From positions 1-6,917 of the forward strand of contig JADHXT010000188.1 in assembly GCA_016782825.1 (NCBI GenBank): a DNA stretch of 6,917 bases. The letters run 5' to 3'. The stretch is from Candidatus Brocadiia bacterium (lineage in GTDB: Bacteria; Planctomycetota; PUPC01; DSUN01). The position numbers and the translations under genes are program-made. Positions 1 through 5,945 of the stretch are shown in pieces (the first letter of the stretch is position 1; every line of letters starts with the position of its first letter). The notes under the pieces are model-generated. The model had not been told where the DNA came from. It saw only the letters and a program-made list of their open reading frames with translations, and ran no database searches.

Positions 1-206
1 CCGTGCGCGAGATTGCCGCGGGGAAGGGCTTCCCGCAGGAGTGTGTGATCGCCGGCATCTTCCGCAAGGAGACCGAGGAGTTCATCTTCCCCCGCGGCAG
101 CATCGTGGTGCGCGAGGGCGACCAGCTCTTCCTCGCCGCCGACACCGCCAAGGTGCGCAAGGCCGCCGCCTATCTTCAGCAGGCAGGGGCGCGGTCCCGG
201 CACTAG
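1..206 (+). CDS. TrkA-family potassium uptake regulator, C-terminal RCK_C fragment (5' truncated)
   Basis: This is the 3' end of a gene that begins before the window; the first complete codon is at position 3 and the TAG stop is at 204-206. The 68 visible residues look like a TrkA_C (RCK_C) domain. They have the typical order of a short helix and strand (EIAAGKGFPQ, then VIAGIFRKE), the F-I-F-P-R-G-S turn, and the hallmark 'V-R-E-G-D-Q-L-F-L-A' strand followed by a closing helix (KVRKAAAYLQQ). RCK_C domains sit behind an NAD-binding RCK_N domain in cytoplasmic TrkA/KtrA-type regulators that gate potassium channels or Trk transporters. Some other transporters also carry such domains, so the full protein could be a TrkA monomer, a channel with a fused RCK region, or another RCK_C-bearing transporter. 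The GTG at position 3 is probably an internal valine, not the start. The next gene begins 46 bases downstream with no visible terminator between. Confidence 0.8.
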   Translation, partial: VREIAAGKGFPQECVIAGIFRKETEEFIFPRGSIVVREGDQLFLAADTAKVRKAAAYLQQAGARSRH

Positions 207-252
207 GCTCTGCCATGTCCTTGCGGCGTGTTCCTCGTCTTGAGGCGAAGGG

Positions 253-2172
253 ATGAGCAGTTCCCGTGCCGCTCGAGTTGTGGTCGCATGGCTCCTCCTT
301 GCCCCCTGGGTTCGGGCGGGGGACTGGCCCCATCTGCGTGGCCCGAGCTACAACGGCCACTCCGCCGAGACGGGTCTCGCGGACACATGGCCCGACGCGG
401 GGCCGCCGGTTGTCTGGCGCATCGAGCTGGGCCAGGGCTACTCGGGCTTCGCGGTCGTAGGCGACCGCCTCTACACCCAGTACCAATCGCTCTCCGGCCA
501 GTACGTGGTCTGCCTCGAGGCCCAGACAGGGCGCCGCCTCTGGCGGTATCGCACCGGCTACCCGTGGGAGCCGGATGGCAACTGGCCAGGCCCCATGGCT
601 ACGCCCACCGTGTACGGAGGCCATGTCTACTTTGTGGATGCCTTCGGCCTGGCGGGGTGTCTGGCCGCGCGCAACGGCCGGTCGCTGTGGTCGCTGAACG
701 TAACCGAGAAGTTCGACGGGGAGGGCACCGAGTACGGGTACGCATGCTCGCCGCTGGTGAAGGACGGCCGCGTGTACCTGCCCGTCGGTGGCAAGGGCGC
801 GGCGCTGGTGGCGCTGAGCGCGAGCAATGGCAGCGTCGCGTGGGCGTCGGGCGACGACGTGGCGAGCTACTCTCCCGCCTATCCGATCACCGTGGGCGGC
901 CAGCGCCAGATCGTGGTGTACATGCGCAACTTCGTCGTGGCCTACGAACCCGCCACGGGGCGGGAACTGTGGCGACACCAATGGTCAGAAGGCTACGACG
1001 AGCACGCCGCGTGGCCCGCGTACGAGGAGCCGTTTCTGCTCACCGCCTCTGCCTTCAAGCTGGGAGCCAAGGTGCTTCGTCTGGGCCGCACCGCGACGGG
1101 CGCCACGGCCAAGCTCGTCTGGCACAGCAAGGCGCTCTCGAACGACATCCTGTCCAGCATCGTGCTGGACGGCCACATTTACGGCTTCGACCTGCACGAC
1201 CTCCAGCCGCGCGAGACCCGCCGTTCCCGCGGCCAGTTCAAGTGCCTCGAGCTCGCTACGGGCGGGGTCCGCTGGGCCACAGACTGCACAGGACACGCGT
1301 CCGTACTCGTAGCGGACGGCAAGCTCATCCTGCTCAACGAGACGGGCGAGCTCATCCTTGCCCGCGCCACGCCAGAGCGCTACGAGGAGCTGGCCCGGGC
1401 CCGCGTGCTCGCGAGCGGCATGTGCTGGACGCCGCCCTCGCTCTCCCAGGGTCAGCTGTATGTACGAAGTCACAAGCATGCGGCGTGCATCTACCTGGGT
1501 CGCGACCCCGAGGCCGTCGTGCGCGCCGCCGCGTCGGCTCCAGCGCGGGACGGCGCTGCTGGCCGCTTCGCGGAGCGCCTGAGTGCGGCGTGGACGGGCG
1601 CGGCGCTCTACGCGCCGACGCTCGCGGACTTCCTGAAGTGGTATGGTTGGTGCCTCGCCGCTGCGTTTCTGCCGGCCGCCGTGCTGGGCCTCGTAGCGCA
1701 CGCGTCATGCCTGCGTTGCTGTCCAGGACGCTCCGTAGCTGCGCGGTGCGTGGTTGGCGGGGTCGTGCTTCTGCTCTCCGGTGCACTGGGCACCGTGGCG
1801 CTCACATGGGCGACGAAGGTCTTCGTATTCACCTGGCCGTGCAGCTTGTATGCCGCGTTGCATGGCCTGACGGTCGCGGCGGCCACGGCGGCCACGGCGC
1901 GCAGCCGGCGGGGGCGGTGGCTGGTCCGCGTCGCTCTCGTTGCCTTTGCCGGCCTGTGCTATGGCTACTACGTACTATGCCGCAGCCTGTTCGTGGTCAT
2001 GGGCTATGGGTTCCTCACGGGGCTTCTGCCGGGGTTCCCCGTGGCCTGGCTTGCGGCGCGTCGCATGGCCTCTCGGCCCGGTCCCTGGCGCGACCTGCTG
2101 TGGCCCGCGGCCTCCTTCACCTTCTACTTCTGGGCATCGGCGTTCTTCACCGTGTGGCGGACGCAGAGCTGA
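253..2172 (+). CDS. Secreted PQQ-like beta-propeller protein with C-terminal multi-pass membrane domain
   Basis: This 639-aa protein starts at ATG 253, with GAGG at 242-245 as a plausible ribosome binding site. Residues 1-22 form a Sec signal peptide (basic S-S-S-R-A-A-R, hydrophobic VVVAWLLLA, cleavage near V-R-A). The mature end reads D-W-P-H-L-R-G-P, typical of planctomycete-style PQQ-like proteins. Blade-closing tryptophans recur at residues 55, 97, 146, 197, 240, 290, 341 and perhaps 392, each in a G-x-x-x-W setting about 42-51 residues apart. This supports a seven- or eight-bladed BamB/PQQ-dehydrogenase-type propeller outside the cytoplasm. From about residue 463 there are roughly six hydrophobic segments (near 463-484, 500-520, 525-545, 557-576, 578-602, 615-635). 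Relatives I know usually lack such a tail. No PQQ-binding or catalytic residues were identified, so it may be a structural or binding propeller and not a dehydrogenase. It is probably transcribed separately from the downstream operon, which has its own promoter. Confidence 0.85.
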   Translation: MSSSRAARVVVAWLLLAPWVRAGDWPHLRGPSYNGHSAETGLADTWPDAGPPVVWRIELGQGYSGFAVVGDRLYTQYQSLSGQYVVCLEAQTGRRLWRYRTGYPWEPDGNWPGPMATPTVYGGHVYFVDAFGLAGCLAARNGRSLWSLNVTEKFDGEGTEYGYACSPLVKDGRVYLPVGGKGAALVALSASNGSVAWASGDDVASYSPAYPITVGGQRQIVVYMRNFVVAYEPATGRELWRHQWSEGYDEHAAWPAYEEPFLLTASAFKLGAKVLRLGRTATGATAKLVWHSKALSNDILSSIVLDGHIYGFDLHDLQPRETRRSRGQFKCLELATGGVRWATDCTGHASVLVADGKLILLNETGELILARATPERYEELARARVLASGMCWTPPSLSQGQLYVRSHKHAACIYLGRDPEAVVRAAASAPARDGAAGRFAERLSAAWTGAALYAPTLADFLKWYGWCLAAAFLPAAVLGLVAHASCLRCCPGRSVAARCVVGGVVLLLSGALGTVALTWATKVFVFTWPCSLYAALHGLTVAAATAATARSRRGRWLVRVALVAFAGLCYGYYVLCRSLFVVMGYGFLTGLLPGFPVAWLAARRMASRPGPWRDLLWPAASFTFYFWASAFFTVWRTQS

Positions 2173-2194
2173 GCATGGTGGCCTGCCGGCGGCT

Positions 2195-2223
2195 TTGACT
2201 TGGCACATGCGCCCCGGTATAAT
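2195..2223 (+). promoter_or_regulatory. Sigma70-type promoter for the five-gene operon
   Basis: A TTGACT -35 box (2195-2200; 5 of 6 consensus bases) is followed by a 17-base spacer and a perfect TATAAT -10 box (2218-2223). Such a match is striking in very GC-rich DNA, and it sits in the only sizeable gap between two genes. Transcription would be expected to begin 6-8 bases after the -10 box, at 2229-2231, which coincides with the GTG start codon at 2230. No Shine-Dalgarno sequence lies upstream of that GTG. The promoter therefore probably makes a leaderless mRNA and drives all five downstream genes. The sequence is read directly; activity is inferred. Confidence 0.85.
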
Positions 2224-2229
2224 CGGCGC

Positions 2230-2670
2230 GTGACTGACACCCATGAGCCAGAGGACGCGGCGGGCGAACGGCTGTGCTGGCGCTCGTTTCCGCTGGCGGA
2301 CGATTACCCGCGGTCGCTCCTGCTGGTGGCCGCGGTCGTTGCTATCTGCGTGGTGGCGGCGGTGGTCTTTGGCGGCGCGGGCTACGGCCTGATCGCTCTG
2401 GCGCTGCTGGCGCTGTCGCTCGGGCGCTACTTCGTGCCGACCGACTACGAGCTGGACGCCGAGGGGGCGACGATTCGCCTGCTCGGCCAGGCGCGGCGGG
2501 TGGCGTGGCCCGAGGTGCGGCGGGTGAGCGTGGGGCGGCAGGGCGTGTTCCTGTCGCCGTTTGCGCGGCCATCGCGGCTGGATTCGTTCCGCGGCGCGTT
2601 GCTGCGGTTTGCGGGCAACGCCGACAAGGTGGTGAGCTTTGTCCAAAGGCGAGCGGTCTCGGATTCGTAA
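2230..2670 (+). CDS. Small membrane protein with two TM helices and a PH-like domain
   Basis: This is a 146-aa protein. I chose GTG 2230 because the upstream ATG at 2200 lies within the promoter, at the last base of the -35 box, and would probably not be transcribed. Residues 1-28 are polar and probably cytoplasmic. Two adjacent hydrophobic helices follow (about 29-48 and 50-69) with a short G-G-A-G turn, leaving the C-terminus on the same side. Residues 72-140 have a beta-rich pattern, D-Y-E-L-D-A-E-G-A then a strand, then V-A-W-P-E-V-R-R-V-S-V. This resembles bacterial PH-like domains that follow paired TM helices, and the final helix (KVVSFVQRR) fits the PH fold. Its ligand is unknown. It is the first gene of the operon and overlaps the next by 32 bases. 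The PH assignment rests on pattern only; an unrelated small membrane protein remains possible. Confidence 0.75.
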   Translation: MTDTHEPEDAAGERLCWRSFPLADDYPRSLLLVAAVVAICVVAAVVFGGAGYGLIALALLALSLGRYFVPTDYELDAEGATIRLLGQARRVAWPEVRRVSVGRQGVFLSPFARPSRLDSFRGALLRFAGNADKVVSFVQRRAVSDS

Positions 2671-2998
2671 GCTGGCGGCTGCCCTGCGGCACGCCTTCAC
2701 GCTCAAAGGCCCCCACGGCGCACTCACCGACGCTGACCGCGAGCTGCTGCGGCGCCTGGCCCTCGGCATCGTGGTGCGGCGGATGGGCATGCCGGCCGTC
2801 CTGTTCCTTCAGTCCGTGCGGCCTCTGAGCTATGTGGGGAGTCAGGCCCTGACGTTCCTTCGCCCCTTCCTCGCCGACTTCGTGAAGCGAACCGACTACG
2901 AGCGGCTCACCACGATCCTCGAACGCCGCGAGGGCGTGGGTGCGCTGCTGTCCGCCGTGGAAGCCGCACTGGCCGAGAAGCAGGGGGCAGGCCAGTGA
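2639..2998 (+). CDS. Conserved-looking small helical protein of unknown function
   Basis: This 119-aa protein starts at TTG 2639. The start is supported by AAGGTGG at 2626-2632, six bases upstream, and it lies inside the end of the preceding gene, implying coupled translation. The N-terminus is basic (KGERSRIRKLAAALRHAF). Residues 35-82 are rich in helix-forming, partly hydrophobic sequence and contain a distinctive patch, P-A-V-L-F-L-Q-S-V-R-P-L-S-Y-V-G-S-Q-A. Residues 86-112 form another predicted helix pair (TDYERLTTILERR, then a VGALLSAVEAAL helix). No signal peptide or clear TM helix is present, though the middle part could lie on a membrane surface. I do not recognise a named domain. 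I have an impression of similar short proteins beside MutL-like genes in other uncultured bacteria, but this is unverified. The stop overlaps the next start in GTGA (2995-2998), tying it to the ATPase gene. Confidence 0.72.
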   Translation: MSKGERSRIRKLAAALRHAFTLKGPHGALTDADRELLRRLALGIVVRRMGMPAVLFLQSVRPLSYVGSQALTFLRPFLADFVKRTDYERLTTILERREGVGALLSAVEAALAEKQGAGQ

Positions 2999-4782
2999 AG
3001 CCCCAAGACCTCAACGTCATCGTCGCCACCGACTGTGGCAGCACCACCACCAAAGCCATCCTCATCGAACGCGCCGACGACGGCTACCGCCAGACCTTCC
3101 GCGGCGAAGCCCCCACCACCGTCGAAGCTCCCTTCGAGGACGTGACCCGCGGCGTGCTCAACGCCCTCACCGAACTCGAGGAGCTGAGCGGCCGCCGCAT
3201 CCTGGACGGCGAGCGCATCATCACCCCCTCCCGCGACGGCGAGGGCGTGGATATCTACATCTCCACCAGCAGCGCCGGCGGCGGCCTCCAGATGATGGTG
3301 GCCGGCGTGGTGAAGTCCATGACCGGCGAGAGCGCCCAGCGCGCCGCCCTCGGCGCCGGCGCCATCGTGATGGACGTGCTCGCCAGCAACGACCAGCGCC
3401 CCCCTCACGAGAAGATCGAGCGCATCCGCACCCTGCGACCCGACATGGTGCTCCTCTCCGGCGGGACCGACGGCGGCACGGTCACCCACGTGGTGGAGCT
3501 CGCCGAGTTCCTCGCCGCCGCCAACCCGCGGCCCCGCCTCGGCTCCACCTACCAGCTCCCCGTGGTGTATGCCGGCAACCGCGACGCACGCGAGCCCGTG
3601 GCCGAGACACTCAAGGGCAAGGCCGAGCTGCACTTCACCGAGAACCTCCGCCCCGTGCTCGAACGCGAAAACCTCGCTCCCGCCCGCGAGGAGATCCACG
3701 AGCTGTTCCTCAAGCACGTCATGGCACAGGCCCCTGGCTACAAGAAGCTGATGGAATGGGTCGGCGCCCCCATCATGCCCACACCCGCCGCCGTGGGCGA
3801 GATCATGCAGACCATCGCCCGCCGCCAGGGCATCAACCTTGTGGGCGTGGACATCGGCGGCGCCACCACCGACGTCTTCAGCGTCTTCGGCGAGGGATTC
3901 AACCGCACGGTGAGCGCCAACCTGGGCATGAGCTACAGCGTGAGCAACGTGCTGGCCGAGGCCGGCCTGCCCAACATCCTGCGCTGGGTGCCCTTCGACC
4001 TCGATGAGGCCGAGCTGCGCGACCGTATCAAGAACAAGATGATCCGCCCCACCACGATCCCGCACACGCTCGAGGACCTCAAGATCGAGCAGGCCATCGC
4101 ACGCGAAGCGCTGCGGCTGGCTTTCGTGCAGCACAAGCAGCTTGCCGTGAGCCTCACGGGCGTGCAGCGCACCCGCACCGTGAGCGAAGCCTTCGACGAA
4201 TCCCTCGCCGGCCTCACCCTCATCGACATGCGCACCCTCGACCTCATCGTGGGCAGCGGCGGCGTGCTCTCCCACGCCCCGCGGCGCGCGCAGGCCATGC
4301 TGATGATGATCGACGCCTTCCAGCCCGAGGGCGTCACCCGCCTGGCCGTGGACAGCATCTTCATGATGCCCCACCTCGGCGTGCTGTCGCAGGTGCACGA
4401 GGCCGCGGCCGAAGAGGTGTTCGTCCGCGACTGCATGATCAACCTCGGCACGTGCGTGTCCGCCGTCAACCGGGGCAAGGCGGGTGCCAAGTGCTTCGAC
4501 TACGCCTTCGAGGCCGACGGCGAGCAGCGGCAGGGCACCGTGAAGGTGGGCGAACTGAAGTTCGAGCCTCTCGGCGAGGGCCAGACGGCCACCGTGCGGC
4601 TCGAGCCCGGCCGGGGCATCGACCTGGGCGAAGGCAAGGGCCGCGAGATCGAGGCCGAAGTGCTCGGCGGCGTGGTGGGCCTGGTGTTCGATGGCCGCGG
4701 CCGCCCCATTGCCGTGCCCGACAAGGAACGAAGCTCCGTCCTCACCCAGTGGGCGCAGGCGCTCGACGCCTACCCCGCGTGA
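2995..4782 (+). CDS. MutL/GlmL-family ASKHA ATPase (annotated 'glutamate mutase L'), long form
   Basis: This 595-aa protein starts at GTG 2995, with AGGGGG at 2982-2987 as ribosome binding site. The ASKHA (actin/Hsp70/sugar kinase) nucleotide-binding elements are clear: phosphate-1 loop D13-C-G-S-T-T-T-K20; a glycine-rich S-S-A-G-G-G-L stretch at 92-98; S-G-G-T-D-G-G at 155-161; phosphate-2 D286-I-G-G-A-T-T-D293; and an adenosine-type G-S-G-G-V-L-S-H motif at 420-427. The order and the N-L-G-M-S motif at 309-313 match the MutL family (PF13941). Its founding members (GlmL/MutL) are encoded with coenzyme-B12-dependent glutamate mutase and are thought to act as repair or chaperone-like factors. 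Founding members are about 460 aa; this protein has about 130 extra residues, a beta-rich tail ending in a G-L-V-F-D-G-R-G-R-P-I-A-V-P motif. No glutamate mutase MutS/MutE subunit is seen nearby, so a role outside that enzyme is likely. It is cytoplasmic by sequence. Confidence 0.9.
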   Translation: MKPQDLNVIVATDCGSTTTKAILIERADDGYRQTFRGEAPTTVEAPFEDVTRGVLNALTELEELSGRRILDGERIITPSRDGEGVDIYISTSSAGGGLQMMVAGVVKSMTGESAQRAALGAGAIVMDVLASNDQRPPHEKIERIRTLRPDMVLLSGGTDGGTVTHVVELAEFLAAANPRPRLGSTYQLPVVYAGNRDAREPVAETLKGKAELHFTENLRPVLERENLAPAREEIHELFLKHVMAQAPGYKKLMEWVGAPIMPTPAAVGEIMQTIARRQGINLVGVDIGGATTDVFSVFGEGFNRTVSANLGMSYSVSNVLAEAGLPNILRWVPFDLDEAELRDRIKNKMIRPTTIPHTLEDLKIEQAIAREALRLAFVQHKQLAVSLTGVQRTRTVSEAFDESLAGLTLIDMRTLDLIVGSGGVLSHAPRRAQAMLMMIDAFQPEGVTRLAVDSIFMMPHLGVLSQVHEAAAEEVFVRDCMINLGTCVSAVNRGKAGAKCFDYAFEADGEQRQGTVKVGELKFEPLGEGQTATVRLEPGRGIDLGEGKGREIEAEVLGGVVGLVFDGRGRPIAVPDKERSSVLTQWAQALDAYPA

Positions 4783-4805
4783 GGCCATAACCGACGACGT
4801 AACCC

Positions 4806-4809
4806 GAGG
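4806..4809 (+). promoter_or_regulatory. Shine-Dalgarno GAGG that decides the start of the next gene
   Basis: GAGG lies eight bases before GTG 4818, a good spacing. The alternative in-frame GTG at 4809 overlaps this site and has no suitable ribosome binding site of its own, so 4818 is preferred. Confidence 0.6.
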
Positions 4810-4817
4810 TGCGTGCC

Positions 4818-5945
4818 GTGGCACACTCCTACACGCCAGGACTGCGGGTGACCGCCCACGCGACGATCCGCAAGGAGCGCCGCCTCCCCATCGCCGGCCA
4901 CGTGGTGGTCGAGCAGGGCGCCGCCGTGCGCGCCGAGGACGAAGTGGCCCGCGCCGAACTGCCCGGCGACGTGGATACCGTGAACGTGGTGAACCAGCTC
5001 GGTATCCCGCCCGGCGAGCTGGCCAGCTACATGCTCAAGAAACAGGGCGACGCGGTGGCGCGCGACGAGGTAGTTGCCGAGACCCGCCCGTGGCTCAAGT
5101 GGTTCAAGAGCGCGGCCCGCTCGCCCCTCGACGGCACCATCGAGACCATCTCGCCGATCACCGGCCAGGTGATGGTGCGGGGCGCCCCGCGGCCAGTCAC
5201 CGTGCGGGCCTACATCGACGGCACTGTGGTCGAGATGGAAGAGCGCGAGGGCGTGGTGATCGAGACCACCGGTGCCTTCGTGCAGGGCATCTTCGGCGTG
5301 GGCGGCGAAACCAGCGGCGAGGTGGCTGTCGTCGGCGACGGCCCCGACGCGGTCATCGGTCCGGACGACCTGACCGACGACCTGGCCGGCAAGATCGTCA
5401 TCGCCGGCGCGCTCATCACCAGCGACGTCTACGAGCGGGCCTCGGGCATCGGCCTCGCGGCCCTGGTGTGCGGCGGCTTCCACGACCGCGACCTGCGCCG
5501 CCTGCTCGGCTACGACCTCGGCGTGGCCATCACCGGCCACGAAGCCATCCAGCCCATCCTCATCATGACCGAAGGCTTCGGCCGCATCGCCATGGCCGCC
5601 GCCACGTACGAGCTGCTCGCCTCCCACGCCGGCCAGCGCGCCTCGGCCAACGGCGCCACCCAGATCCGCGCCGGCGTGCTGCGTCCCGAGATCATCATCC
5701 CCCGCGTGGGAGAACGCGGCACGGCAGAGGTCGCGGATGCGGTGGTCATGGCCGGCTTGACGCCAGGGTCGCACATCCGTATCATTCGAGAGCCTGGCTT
5801 CGGCCGCCTGGGCGTCGTCAAGAGCCTGCCCACCGGCATCCAGGCCGTGGAGAGCGAGGCGCAGGTGCGCGTCGTCGAGGTGGAGTTCGCCGACGGCACG
5901 TCGTCCATCGTGCCGCGAGCCAACGTCGAGGCCATCGAATCTTGA
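4818..5945 (+). CDS. Barrel-sandwich (lipoyl/biotinyl-like) and KOW/SH3-like protein, partner of MutL-like ATPase
   Basis: This 375-aa protein has no signal peptide and is probably cytoplasmic. The N-terminal half has two stretches typical of half barrel-sandwich hybrids. The first is G-H-V-V-V-E-Q-G-A-A-V, then V-A-R-A-E-L-P-G at residues 27-50. The second is G-D-A-V-A-R-D-E-V-V-A-E, followed by S-P-L-D-G-T-I-E-T-I-S and G-T-V-V-E-M near 77-140. Between them is a small helical insert (VNVVNQLGIPPGELASYML). No M-K-M or D-K-x hairpin lysine is present, so covalent biotin or lipoate is not expected. Residues 155-170 (a Q-G-I-F-G-V-G-G-E loop) lead into an alternating strand/helix region at 191-265. 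The C-terminus (about 315-372) resembles a KOW/SH3-like barrel, with G-S-H-I-R-I-I-R-E-P-G-F-G-R-L-G-V-V and a closing V-P-R-A-N-V-E-A-I-E. I know of uncharacterised homologues encoded beside MutL-like genes, but know no named function. It lies 35 bases after the ATPase gene and overlaps the next gene by four bases. Confidence 0.8.
   Translation: MAHSYTPGLRVTAHATIRKERRLPIAGHVVVEQGAAVRAEDEVARAELPGDVDTVNVVNQLGIPPGELASYMLKKQGDAVARDEVVAETRPWLKWFKSAARSPLDGTIETISPITGQVMVRGAPRPVTVRAYIDGTVVEMEEREGVVIETTGAFVQGIFGVGGETSGEVAVVGDGPDAVIGPDDLTDDLAGKIVIAGALITSDVYERASGIGLAALVCGGFHDRDLRRLLGYDLGVAITGHEAIQPILIMTEGFGRIAMAAATYELLASHAGQRASANGATQIRAGVLRPEIIIPRVGERGTAEVADAVVMAGLTPGSHIRIIREPGFGRLGVVKSLPTGIQAVESEAQVRVVEVEFADGTSSIVPRANVEAIES

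Noticed and set aside
82..981. A 299-codon - strand frame across the TrkA fragment and propeller N-terminus
   Set aside because: It spans two well-supported sense genes and shows no domain pattern.
1876..1898. A short tandem repeat of GGCGGCCAC-type units
   Set aside because: It is about two imperfect copies encoding an Ala/Thr run in a TM region of the propeller protein. It is explained by coding composition.
2173..2194. A possible terminator hairpin after the propeller gene
   Set aside because: Only short, imperfect GC-rich pairing is visible, with no following T-run.
228..2198. A 656-codon open frame on the + strand overlapping the propeller gene in another frame
   Set aside because: Its translation is arginine-, glycine- and alanine-rich with no recognisable domain, while the overlapping 253-2172 frame has a signal peptide, propeller repeats and TM helices. 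Long shadow frames are common at this GC content.
2200..2229. An ATG at 2200 as the start of the PH-like protein
   Set aside because: It lies between the -35 and -10 boxes of the strong promoter, so it would probably not be transcribed, and the ten extra residues resemble nothing.
4809..4817. GTG 4809 as the start of the barrel-sandwich/KOW protein
   Set aside because: It overlaps the GAGG that is best placed to serve GTG 4818, and it adds only three residues.
2896..4824. A 642-codon open frame on the - strand opposite the MutL-like gene
   Set aside because: It is a low-complexity His/Gly/Ala/Glu-rich product lying antisense to a gene with clear ASKHA motifs. It is a codon-bias shadow.
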